From assembly GCF_008087345.1 (NCBI RefSeq), contig NZ_VHIB01000008.1, forward strand, positions 310,001 through 374,000: a stretch of 64,000 nt of DNA, written 5' to 3'. Below are positions 38,765 through 46,914 of the stretch, in pieces (the first letter of the stretch is position 1; each line of letters begins with the position of its first letter). The notes under the pieces were generated by a model. The model ran no database searches. It was not told the origin of the DNA and was given only the letters and a program-made list of their open reading frames with translations. The stretch is from Nocardioides caldifontis. Its GTDB lineage: Bacteria > Actinomycetota > Actinomycetes > Propionibacteriales > Nocardioidaceae. The position numbers and the translations under genes were made by a program.

Positions 38765-39577
38765 TCAGCCGCGCGCCGGGGCCTCGCGGACCCGCCGCAG
38801 GACCGAGCCGCCCACGACCATCGACAGCGCGAGCACGAACATGATCGTGCCGATCACGTTGACCTGCATCGGCACACCGCGCTGCGCCGCACCCCAGACG
38901 TACATCGGGAACGTGACCGTCTGCCCCGACGTCAGGTTCGTGATGATGAAGTCGTCGAAGGAAAGCGAGAAGCTCAGCAGCGCCGCCGCGACGATGCCGG
39001 GCACGACCAGCGGGAACGTCACCCGCCAGAACGTCTGCCACTCGGTGGCGTAGAGGTCTGCCGCCGCCTGCTCGAGCCGGGGGTCGAGCCCCGCGAGCCG
39101 TGCCTTCACCGTGATCACCACGAACGACAGGCAGAACATCACGTGGGCGATGAAGATCGTCCAGAACCCCAGCTGCCCCGCGAACCCGGCGTTCACGAAC
39201 AGCGCGAGCAACGAGGACCCCAGCACGATCTCCGGCGAGGCCATCGGCAGGAAGATCAGCACGTTCGACGTCGAGCGGCCACGGAAGTGGTGGCGCACCA
39301 TCGCGAACGCCATCAGGCTCCCCAGCAGGGTGGCGAGCCCGGTCGCCATCAGCCCGATCTGGATGCTCTTCCCGACCGAGGAGCACATCTGGTACGGGTC
39401 GCAGATCGACGTCCAGTTGTCGAGGGTGAAGCCGTCGAAGTCGTATCCCAGCCGGCTCGCCGGGTCGTTGAACGACATCAGCACCACCACGACGATCGGG
39501 GTGCAGAGGTAGGCCAGCACGAGCAGCCCGAAGAGCATCACGCCGTGCGCGCCGAGCCAGTTCCTGATCGCGCTCAT
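38765..39577 (-). CDS. potC: polyamine ABC transporter permease (PotC-like)
   Basis: 270-residue inner-membrane permease with six hydrophobic segments and the EAA loop AAADLYATEWQTFWRVTFPLVVPGI that docks on the ATPase. The N-terminus and the later SLSFDDFIITNLTSG are characteristic of PotC/PotI for spermidine or putrescine. Last gene of the potD-potA-potB-potC order, overlapping potB by 4 nt. ATG start. Which polyamine is carried cannot be read from the permease. Confidence 0.9.
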   Translation of the reverse strand: MSAIRNWLGAHGVMLFGLLVLAYLCTPIVVVVLMSFNDPASRLGYDFDGFTLDNWTSICDPYQMCSSVGKSIQIGLMATGLATLLGSLMAFAMVRHHFRGRSTSNVLIFLPMASPEIVLGSSLLALFVNAGFAGQLGFWTIFIAHVMFCLSFVVITVKARLAGLDPRLEQAAADLYATEWQTFWRVTFPLVVPGIVAAALLSFSLSFDDFIITNLTSGQTVTFPMYVWGAAQRGVPMQVNVIGTIMFVLALSMVVGGSVLRRVREAPARG

Positions 39578-40488
39578 ACCAGCTCGTCCGTCCCGCTGCG
39601 CCGCACGTACACCGCCACCAGCGCGACGATCGCGACCATCAGCATCACCGACAGCGCCGACGCGGTCGGCAGCACGCTCGCCTGGAAGAGGTCGTTGATG
39701 TCGTTGCCGATCATCCGGGTCCGCGGGTTGCCCAGCAGCTCGGAGTTGATGAAGTCACCGGCTGCGGGGATGAAGGTGAGCAGCGTGCCGGCGACGATGC
39801 CGGGCATCGCCAGCGGCACCGTCACCAGCCGGAACGCGGTGAACGGCGAGGCGTAGAGGTCGGCGGCCGCCTCCACCAGCCGGACGTCCAGCCGCTCGAG
39901 GCTCGCGTAGAGCGGGAGCACCATGAACGGCAGGAAGTTGTAGGTCAGCCCGGTGATCACCGCGGCCGGCGTCGCCAGCAGCCGCAGGTCGTCCGGGACC
40001 AGCGGCAGGGCCTGGAGGGCGTTGACCACCCAGCTGTCGTCACCGAGGAGCAGCTTCCACGACAGCGTCCGCAGCAGGAAGCTGGTGAAGAACGGCGCGA
40101 TGACGGCGACCAGCATGAGGTTGCGCCAGCGTCCCGCCTTCAGCGCGATCGCGTAGGCGAGCGGGAACCCCAGCAGCAGGCAGGCGATCGTCGCAGTCAG
40201 CGCGTAGAGGAAGGACCGGACGAACGTGGAGCCGTACTCCGACAGGGCGTCGGCGTAGTTCTGCACGTGCCCGGTCATCGAGTATCCGGTGGCCAGCGAC
40301 CCGGACGGGTCGTACAGGCTGCTGCTCACCAGCGTCACCAGCGGCACGAGGAAGAACAGCAGGAGCCACACCGTGCCCGGCAGCATCAGCAGGTAGCCGG
40401 TGATCCCGCGGCGCTCGGTGCCCGGGTCGGTCGCCTGCACGTCGGGGGTGCCCCCGGTCGGCCCGGGGACGTGGCTCAGGGCGCTCAC
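39574..40488 (-). CDS. potB: polyamine ABC transporter permease (PotB-like)
   Basis: 304 residues. A 35-residue hydrophilic start is followed by six membrane segments and the EAA loop EAAADLYASPFTAFRLVTVPLAMPGI. TFIPAAGDFINSELLGNPRTRMIGNDIND is a PotB/PotH signature. Pairs with PotC as the heteromeric channel. GTG start 7 nt after potA; the stop overlaps the potC start. Lies within the complete importer operon. Confidence 0.9.
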   Translation of the reverse strand: MSALSHVPGPTGGTPDVQATDPGTERRGITGYLLMLPGTVWLLLFFLVPLVTLVSSSLYDPSGSLATGYSMTGHVQNYADALSEYGSTFVRSFLYALTATIACLLLGFPLAYAIALKAGRWRNLMLVAVIAPFFTSFLLRTLSWKLLLGDDSWVVNALQALPLVPDDLRLLATPAAVITGLTYNFLPFMVLPLYASLERLDVRLVEAAADLYASPFTAFRLVTVPLAMPGIVAGTLLTFIPAAGDFINSELLGNPRTRMIGNDINDLFQASVLPTASALSVMLMVAIVALVAVYVRRSGTDELV

Positions 40489-40495
40489 CGCGCCC

Positions 40496-41656
40496 TCACT
40501 CCCCGTCGCCGAGCTCGGCCCCGGCCCTCACGTCCTGGCGCGCGTCGAGCAGGAAGGTGTGCTCGGCCAGCCAGGTCAGGTCGACGTCGTCGCCGACCGC
40601 GAACGGCCGCCGCTCACCGGTGTTCTGCTCGAAGGCCATCAGCTCCTGGCCCGAGGCCATCCGGACGAGGTACTGCGTGCTCACGCCGACGAAGCTGACG
40701 TCGCTGACCCGGCCGCCGGAGAGCCGGTTGAGCTCCTCCTGGCGCCCCTCCCCGGGGCGCTGGAGGATGACCTTCTCGGGGCGTACGCCGACCCAGACGT
40801 CGCCCTCGAGGTCGCGGGAGGTGACCTTCGAGGCCCGCACGGTCGTGCCGAGCACCTCGGTGAGGAACTCGTCTCCCTGCTTGGACTTCACCACCCCGGA
40901 GATCAGGTTCGACTGGCCGAGGAAGTTCGCCACGAAGGTCGACCGCGGGTGGCCGTAGAGCTCCTCCGGCGCGCCCATCTGCTCGATCACGCCGGCGTTC
41001 ATCACCGCGATGGTGTCGGCCATGGTCATGGCCTCCTCCTGGTCGTGGGTGACGTGGATGAAGGTGATGCCGACGTCGGTCTGGATCCGCTTCAGCTCCA
41101 GCTGCATCGCGCGGCGCAGCTTCAGGTCGAGCGCGCCGAGCGGCTCGTCGAGGAGGAGGACCCGGGGCCGGTTGATCAGGGCCCGGGCCAGGGCGACCCG
41201 CTGCTGCTGACCGCCGGAGAGCTGCGCCGGCCGGCGTGCGGCGTACTGCTGGAGCTCGACGAGCTCGAGCATCTCGCCGACCTTGGTGCGCAGCTCGCCC
41301 TTCGACACCTTGCCCTGGCGGCGCAACCCGAAGGCGACGTTGTCCTCGACGGAGAGGTGCGGGAAGAGCGCGTAGCTCTGGAACACCGTGTTGACCGGGC
41401 GTCGGTAGGGCTTGAGGTCGGTGATGTCGTCACCACCGAGCAGGATGCGGCCGGCGGTCGGCCGTTCGAGCCCCGCCACCATCCGCAGCGTCGTCGTCTT
41501 GCCGCACCCCGAGGCGCCGAGCAGCGCGAAGAACGCGCCCTCCGGGACCTGCAGGTGCAGGTCGTCGACCGCGACGAAGTCACCGAACCGCTTGGTGACC
41601 CCTTGGATCTGAAGGTCGGCCCCGCCTCCGCTCAGGCCACCCGCCTGCTCCACCAT
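40496..41656 (-). CDS. potA: polyamine ABC transporter ATPase (PotA-like)
   Basis: 386-residue ATPase: Walker A GASGCGKT (47-54), Q-loop FQSYALFPHLSV, signature LSGGQQQRVALARAL, Walker B VLLLDEPLGALD and switch His in HVTHDQEEAM. The C-terminal TOBE-type regulatory domain (about 270-386) includes VGVRPEKVIL. Matches PotA. ATG at 41654-41656 has GGGAG 5 nt upstream; an in-frame GTG 15 nt earlier (41671) is a possible alternative start. Drives uptake with PotB, PotC and PotD. Confidence 0.92.
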   Translation of the reverse strand: MVEQAGGLSGGGADLQIQGVTKRFGDFVAVDDLHLQVPEGAFFALLGASGCGKTTTLRMVAGLERPTAGRILLGGDDITDLKPYRRPVNTVFQSYALFPHLSVEDNVAFGLRRQGKVSKGELRTKVGEMLELVELQQYAARRPAQLSGGQQQRVALARALINRPRVLLLDEPLGALDLKLRRAMQLELKRIQTDVGITFIHVTHDQEEAMTMADTIAVMNAGVIEQMGAPEELYGHPRSTFVANFLGQSNLISGVVKSKQGDEFLTEVLGTTVRASKVTSRDLEGDVWVGVRPEKVILQRPGEGRQEELNRLSGGRVSDVSFVGVSTQYLVRMASGQELMAFEQNTGERRPFAVGDDVDLTWLAEHTFLLDARQDVRAGAELGDGE

Positions 41657-41713
41657 GTCTCTCCCTGTCACTCCCCCCGCTCACCTGGACGCTCTCGAGG
41701 CTGCTCCCGCAGG

Positions 41714-42916
41714 TCAGCCGATCGCCTGCGAGAACTCCGTCTCGTACTTGCGGGCCGTCTCCTCGTCGAGCGACATGAAGGCGAAGGTCTGCGCCATGAA
41801 CTCCTCGTCGGGGAAGATCAGCGGCGCGTCGACGAGCGACGGGTCGATCTTCTCCATCGCCTCCTTGGCACCCTGCACCGGGCAGATGTAGTTGACCCAT
41901 GCGGCCAGGGTCGCGGCCACCTCCGGGTCGTAGTAGTAGTTCATCAACGCCTCGGCGTTGGCTTTGTGGTCCGCCCGGTTCGGCACCATCATGTTGTCGG
42001 ACCACAGCGAGAGCCCCTCCTCGGGGACGACCCACTTGATGTCGGGGTTGTCGTACTGCATCGCGATCACGTCGCCGGACCACGCCTCGCACGCCACGAG
42101 GTCGCCCTTGTTGAGGTCGTCGACGTAGTCGTTGCCGGTGAAGCGGCGCACCTGCCCGCTGGTCACCGCCTTCTCGAGCTCCTCGATGGCCTGGCCCCAC
42201 TCGTCGTCGCTGAAGTCGCTCGGGTCGGCGCCCACGACCTTGAGCATGAACCCCATCGTGTCGCGCATCTCGGTCAGGAGGCTGATCCGGCCGCTGATGT
42301 CCGGGTTGGTCAGCAGCTCCTCGAAGCTGCCGATCTCGCCGGTGTACTTGGAGTTGTAGGCGATCCCGGTGAACCCGCTCTGCCACGGGACGCTGCGCTT
42401 GCGGCCCGGGTCCCACGCGACGTCCTGGAGGTTCGGCACCAGGTTGGCGTCGACGTTGGGCAGGTTGTCGTGGTCGAGCTCCTGGATCCAGCCGAGGTCG
42501 ATCATCCGGGCAGCCATCCAGTCGGTCATCACGATGATGTCCCGGCCGATCGGTTCGCAGGCGCCGAGCTGGTTCTGCACCTTGGCGAAGAACTCGGTGT
42601 TGTCGTTCACGTCGGTGTTGTAGTTGACCTGGATGCCGGTCTGCTTCTCGAACGCCTCGAGCGTCGGCATCCTCTTGCCGTCGACGTCGATGTACTCCGG
42701 CCAGTTGGAGAAGTTGACGACCTTCTCCGAGTCGGACTTGTCGGTGCTCGTGCACTCGTCGCTCTCCACCTTCGCGGCTTCGGTGCCGCACGCCGCCAGC
42801 AGCCCCGGGAGGCCGACGCCGAGGCCGCCGATCGCGGCTCCACGGACGAAGCCGCGACGGCTGAGGTCCGGCACGGGGAAGGACAGGCGCGGAGCGCGTC
42901 GAGTGCTGCGGTTCAT
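41714..42916 (-). CDS. potD: polyamine-binding lipoprotein (PotD-like)
   Basis: 400 residues. The signal has a twin-arginine motif SRRGFVRGA (Arg20-Arg21) and ends in the lipobox LLAAC (Cys43), so it is probably exported folded by Tat and then lipidated, as is common in actinobacteria. The mature part resembles spermidine/putrescine-binding PotD (VVNFSNWPEYIDVD, VPWQSGFTGIAYNSKYTGEI). GGAGGG lies 8 nt before the ATG. Its predicted promoter is overlapped by a perfect palindrome. First gene of potDABC. Confidence 0.9.
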   Translation of the reverse strand: MNRSTRRAPRLSFPVPDLSRRGFVRGAAIGGLGVGLPGLLAACGTEAAKVESDECTSTDKSDSEKVVNFSNWPEYIDVDGKRMPTLEAFEKQTGIQVNYNTDVNDNTEFFAKVQNQLGACEPIGRDIIVMTDWMAARMIDLGWIQELDHDNLPNVDANLVPNLQDVAWDPGRKRSVPWQSGFTGIAYNSKYTGEIGSFEELLTNPDISGRISLLTEMRDTMGFMLKVVGADPSDFSDDEWGQAIEELEKAVTSGQVRRFTGNDYVDDLNKGDLVACEAWSGDVIAMQYDNPDIKWVVPEEGLSLWSDNMMVPNRADHKANAEALMNYYYDPEVAATLAAWVNYICPVQGAKEAMEKIDPSLVDAPLIFPDEEFMAQTFAFMSLDEETARKYETEFSQAIG

Positions 42917-42946
42917 CGGCAGTTCCCTCCGGTGGTCTCGGTGAGG

Positions 42947-42983
42947 TGCGAGGAATCCTCGCATGACACCCCCGTCACGCCAA
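42947..42983 (-). promoter_or_regulatory. potD promoter overlapped by 17-bp palindrome
   Basis: TGCGAGGAATCCTCGCA (42947-42963) is a perfect palindrome around a central A. On the minus strand TTGGCG (42983-42978), a 17-nt spacer and GAGGAT (42960-42955) form a modest promoter whose -10 lies inside the palindrome. A regulator bound here would block the importer. The divergent Lrp-type protein is the natural candidate (inferred). Confidence 0.5.
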
Positions 42984-43047
42984 GCGGATCCGTCGCTTTG
43001 TGGCGCGAAGCCTACGGAATCGTGAGGTGTCCGTGACAGAGGGTCTT

Positions 43048-43076
43048 TTGACGCCGGGCGGGGGTGGTGCCAGGAT
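43048..43076 (+). promoter_or_regulatory. promoter of leaderless lrp-type regulator
   Basis: TTGACG (43048-43053), a 17-nt spacer, CAGGAT (43071-43076), then 7 nt to the GTG at 43084. This is the best-formed promoter of the leaderless set here and supports the chosen start. Confidence 0.6.
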
Positions 43077-43083
43077 CGGCCGC

Positions 43084-43566
43084 GTGACAAGGCCGTCCGG
43101 ACGCAACGGTCGCCCTCGCGCGGCCCTCGACGACGTTTCCAAGGCCATCATCGAGCAGCTGCAGCAGGACGGCCGACGCTCGTATGCCTCCATCGGCAAG
43201 GTCGTCGGGCTCTCCGAGGCCGCCGTCCGCCAGCGGGTCCAGCGGCTCATCGACAACGGCGTCATGCAGGTGGTCGCCGTGACCGACCCGCTCGAGCTCG
43301 GCTTCAGCCGCCAGGCGATGATCGGCGTCCGCGCGACCGGCGACCTCGGTCCGGTCGCCGACGCCCTGGTCGAGATGGACGAGGTGGACTACGTCGTGGT
43401 CGCCGCCGGGTCGTTCGACATCCTGGTCGAGGTGGTCGCCGAGAGCGACGAGCACCTGCTCGACATCGTCTCGAAGCGGATCCGCGCGATCCCGCAGGTG
43501 CTGAGCACCGAGACCTTCGTCTACCTCCAGCTGCGGAAGCAGACCTACTCGTGGGGCGTCCGCTGA
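43084..43566 (+). CDS. Lrp/AsnC family transcriptional regulator
   Basis: 160 residues. The N-terminal helix-turn-helix (ALDDVSKAIIEQLQQDGRRSYASIGKVVGLSEAAVRQRVQRL) is followed by the RAM ligand-binding domain (AMIGVRATGDLGPVADALVEMDEVDYVVVAAGSFDILVEVV). Typical length for the family. It sits between potD (opposite strand) and the PuuB-like oxidase, which it overlaps, so control of polyamine uptake and oxidation is inferred. GTG start with a -35/-10 pair at the right distance; longer frame upstream rejected. Confidence 0.88.
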   Translation: MTRPSGRNGRPRAALDDVSKAIIEQLQQDGRRSYASIGKVVGLSEAAVRQRVQRLIDNGVMQVVAVTDPLELGFSRQAMIGVRATGDLGPVADALVEMDEVDYVVVAAGSFDILVEVVAESDEHLLDIVSKRIRAIPQVLSTETFVYLQLRKQTYSWGVR

Positions 43567-44960
43567 GCAGTCCGGCCGCCCCTTCGTCCTGCTGGCAGTC
43601 CCTGTCGTTCTGGCACGCCACCGCGGGCGAGGACTGGACACCGCGACCGCCGCTCGCCCACGACACGGACGCCGACGTCGCGATCGTCGGCGCGGGCTAC
43701 ACCGGGCTCTGGACCGCCTACTACCTCCTCCGCGAGGACCCGTCGCTCCGGGTCGTCGTCCTCGAGGCCGAGGCCGCGGGGTACGGCGCCTCGGGCCGCA
43801 ACGGCGGATGGTGCTCGGCCCTCTTCCCCATGGGGACCGACCGGCTCGCCGCGCTCCCGGGCTCCGACCGCGAGGCCGCCATCGCGCTCCACCGGGCCAT
43901 GCGCGCCACCGTCGACGAGGTCCTCGCGGTCGTGGCGACCGAGGGGATCGACGCGGACGCGGTCAAGGGCGGCACCGTGTCGGTCGCGCGGACCCCGGCC
44001 CAGCTGCAGCGGGCCAGGGAGGAGCTGGAGCACGCGCGGTCGTGGGGCCGCGGCGAGGACGAGCTCCGGCTCCTCGACCCCGTCGAGACCGCCGAGGTGG
44101 TCCGGCTCTCCGACGCCCTCGGCTCGCTCTACACCCCCGACTGCGCGACGATCCACCCCGCCAAGCTGGTCCGGGGGCTCGCCCGCACCGTCGAGCGGCT
44201 CGGCGCCCGGATCCACGAGCGCACCCGCGCCCTCCGGCTGGACCCCGGCGCGGTCGTCACCGACCACGGCACCGTGCGGGCCGACGTCGTCGTACGGGCC
44301 ACCGAGGGGTACACCCCGCTGCTCGCCGGCCACCACCGCGCCCTCGTCCCGGTGCACTCCCTGGTCGTCGCCACCGAGCCCCTGACCGACGAGCAGTGGG
44401 ACCGCGTCGGGCTGCACGGCCGGCCCACCTTCACCGAGCAGCGGCACCTGGTCGTCTACGGCCAGCGGACCCGCGACGGGCGGCTGGTGTTCGGCGGTCG
44501 TGGGGCGCCGTACCACTTCGGCTCGCGGGTCGGCGAGGGCCACGACGAGAAGGTCTGGACCGCGCTGCGCGCGACGCTGCGGGAGTACTTCCCGGTCCTC
44601 GAGGACGTCGCCTTCACCCATGCCTGGGGCGGCGCGCTCGGCGTGCCGCGCGACTGGTGCGCCTCGGTGGGGCTCGACCGGCGGACCGGGTTCGCCTGGG
44701 CCGGCGGCTACGTCGGCGACGGGGTCAGCACCACCAACCTCGCCGGCCGCACCCTCCGCGACCTCGTGCTCGGACGGGACACCGAGCTCACCCGGCTGCC
44801 CTGGGTGGACCACCGCTCCCCCACCTGGGAGCCCGAGCCGCTGCGGTGGCTCGGCATCAACGCGGGGCTCCGCGCCGCCACCGTCGCGGACCGCGAGGAG
44901 GCACTCACCCGGCGGCCGAGCAAGGTGGCCGCCCTGCTGGCACCGCTCACCGGCCACTGA
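43551..44960 (+). CDS. FAD-dependent amine oxidoreductase, PuuB-like (DAO family)
   Basis: 469 residues. FAD motif ADVAIVGAGYTGLWTAYYLL (about 42-61), then VVLEAEAAGYGASGRNGGWCS, the hallmark of the DAO-type group that includes gamma-glutamylputrescine oxidase. The C-terminal flavin contact is WAGGYVGDGVSTTNLAGRTL. In context with PotDABC and an Lrp regulator it probably oxidises a putrescine derivative or other amine. The puuA glutamylation gene is absent, so the glutamylated pathway is not complete here. GTG start overlaps the lrp gene by 16 nt. Confidence 0.85.
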   Translation: MGRPLSSPAAPSSCWQSLSFWHATAGEDWTPRPPLAHDTDADVAIVGAGYTGLWTAYYLLREDPSLRVVVLEAEAAGYGASGRNGGWCSALFPMGTDRLAALPGSDREAAIALHRAMRATVDEVLAVVATEGIDADAVKGGTVSVARTPAQLQRAREELEHARSWGRGEDELRLLDPVETAEVVRLSDALGSLYTPDCATIHPAKLVRGLARTVERLGARIHERTRALRLDPGAVVTDHGTVRADVVVRATEGYTPLLAGHHRALVPVHSLVVATEPLTDEQWDRVGLHGRPTFTEQRHLVVYGQRTRDGRLVFGGRGAPYHFGSRVGEGHDEKVWTALRATLREYFPVLEDVAFTHAWGGALGVPRDWCASVGLDRRTGFAWAGGYVGDGVSTTNLAGRTLRDLVLGRDTELTRLPWVDHRSPTWEPEPLRWLGINAGLRAATVADREEALTRRPSKVAALLAPLTGH

Positions 44961-44972
44961 CGGGCGCGGCGC

Positions 44973-46868
44973 TCACTCCCGCCGGAGCACCGGGCGCAGC
45001 GTGTCGAGCACCGCCGGGTCCTCGATGGTCGAGGGCGGTGTGGGCTCGTGGCCGTCGGCGATCTCGCGCATCGTCTTGCGGAGGATCTTCCCCGACCTGG
45101 TCTTCGGGAGCCCGCCCACCACGGTGACGTCCTTGAACGCCGCCACCGGGCCGACCTCGTCGCGGACCCGGGCCACCAGCTCGCGCGCGACGTCGTCGGG
45201 GTCGGTCGTCACACCGGACTTCAGCACGACGAACCCTCGGGGCACCTGGCCCTTCATCGGGTCGGCGACCCCGATCACCGCGCACTCCGCGACCGCCGGG
45301 TGCCCGGCCAGCGCCGCCTCGATCGCGCCGGTCGACAGCCGGTGGCCGGCGACGTTGATGACGTCGTCGGTGCGGCCCATCACGAAGACGTAACCGTCCT
45401 CGTCGACGTAGCCGCCGTCGCCCGAGACGTAGTGCCCCTCGAAGGTCGAGAGGTACGACGAGACGTAGCGCTCGTCGTCGCCCCAGAGCGTCGGCAGGGT
45501 CCCCGGCGGCATCGGCAGCCGCAGGCAGATCGCACCCTCGGTGCCCGGCGGCACCTCGCGGCCCTCGGTGTCGAGCACCCGCACGTCGTACCCCGGGACC
45601 GGGACGGACGGGGAGCCCGGCTTCAGCGGCATCGGCTCGAGGCCGCGGAGGTTCGCGGCGATCGGCCACCCGGTCTCGGTCTGCCACCAGTTGTCGACCA
45701 CCGGGATCCCTAGCCGGTCGGTCGCCCACTGGTAGGTCTCGGGGTCGAGCCGCTCGCCGGCGAGGAACAGGATCTTCAGCGAGGACAGGTCGTGGTCGCG
45801 GATCAGCGTGCCGTCGGGGTCCTCCTTCTTGATCGCCCGGATCGCGGTCGGCGCGGTGAACAGCGCGCGAACCCCGTGCTCGGCGACCACCCGCCAGAAC
45901 GCGCCGGCGTCGGGGGTGCCGACGGGCTTGCCCTCGTAGACGATCGTGGTCGCCCCGGCGATCAGCGGCGCGTAGACGATGTAGGAGTGGCCGACGACCC
46001 AGCCGACGTCGGACGCGGCCCAGAAGACGTCGCCGGCGCGGGTGTCGTAGACGTTCGGCAGCGACCAGGCCATCGCGACCGCGTGGCCGCCGTTGTCGCG
46101 GACGATCCCCTTCGGCTTGCCGGTGGTGCCCGAGGTGTAGAGCACGTAGAGCGGGTCGGTCGCCGCCACCTCGACGCACTCGGCGGGGTCCTCGGCGCCG
46201 GCGCGCATGACGACGTCCCAGTCGAGGTCGCGCCCCTCGACCATCGACGCCTCGGCCTGCGGCCGCTGCTTGACCACGACCGCGACCGGCTCGTGCTCGG
46301 CCATGTCGAGGGCACGGTCGAGGAGCGGCTTGTACTCCACCACCCGGCTTGGCTCGATCCCGCACGACGCCGCGACGACCACGGTGGGGCGGGCGTCGTC
46401 GATGCGGACCGCGAGCTCGTGGGCGGCGAAGCCGCCGAAGACGACCGAGTGGACGGCGCCGAGCCGGGCGCAGGCCAGCATCGCGACGACGGCCTCCGGG
46501 ATCATCGGCATGTAGACGACGACCCGGTCACCCTTCGCCACCCCCAGACCGCGCAGGGCCCCGGCGAACGCCGCGACCTGCTCCAGCAGCTCCGCGTAGG
46601 TGAGGGTCCGCTTCGACCCGGTGACCGGGCTGTCGTGGATGATCGCCGGCTGGTCGGCGCGCCCCTTCACGACGTGGCGGTCGAGCGCGTTGTAGCAGGT
46701 GTTCAGCGTCGCGTCGGGGAACCAGCGGTAGAACGGCGGCGCGGAGTCGTCGAGGACCTTCGACGGCTTCTTGATCCAGTCGACGAGGGCGGCCTGCTCG
46801 GCCCAGAACCCCTCGGGGTCGGCGATGCTGCGGTCGAAGACGTCGCGGTAGCTCGTCATGGGCTCCAT
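44973..46868 (-). CDS. prpE: propionyl-CoA/acetyl-CoA synthetase (PrpE-like)
   Basis: Activates propionate (or acetate) with ATP and CoA through an acyl-AMP. The 631 residues have SYRDVFDRSIADPEGFWAEQA at the start, the P-loop LYTSGTTGKPKGI, DNWWQTETGWPIA and the C-terminal lysine in PKTRSGKILRKTMREIADG whose acetylation shuts the enzyme. DVGWVVGHSYIVYAPL and GGFAAHEL favour PrpE over Acs. Start ATG at 46868 or a second ATG at 46859. Convergent with the PuuB-like gene. Confidence 0.9.
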   Translation of the reverse strand: MEPMTSYRDVFDRSIADPEGFWAEQAALVDWIKKPSKVLDDSAPPFYRWFPDATLNTCYNALDRHVVKGRADQPAIIHDSPVTGSKRTLTYAELLEQVAAFAGALRGLGVAKGDRVVVYMPMIPEAVVAMLACARLGAVHSVVFGGFAAHELAVRIDDARPTVVVAASCGIEPSRVVEYKPLLDRALDMAEHEPVAVVVKQRPQAEASMVEGRDLDWDVVMRAGAEDPAECVEVAATDPLYVLYTSGTTGKPKGIVRDNGGHAVAMAWSLPNVYDTRAGDVFWAASDVGWVVGHSYIVYAPLIAGATTIVYEGKPVGTPDAGAFWRVVAEHGVRALFTAPTAIRAIKKEDPDGTLIRDHDLSSLKILFLAGERLDPETYQWATDRLGIPVVDNWWQTETGWPIAANLRGLEPMPLKPGSPSVPVPGYDVRVLDTEGREVPPGTEGAICLRLPMPPGTLPTLWGDDERYVSSYLSTFEGHYVSGDGGYVDEDGYVFVMGRTDDVINVAGHRLSTGAIEAALAGHPAVAECAVIGVADPMKGQVPRGFVVLKSGVTTDPDDVARELVARVRDEVGPVAAFKDVTVVGGLPKTRSGKILRKTMREIADGHEPTPPSTIEDPAVLDTLRPVLRRE

Positions 46869-46914
46869 CCTCTCCTCACCCGGGCGGGTCGGCCCAGCCC
46901 GTCAGCACAGCCCG

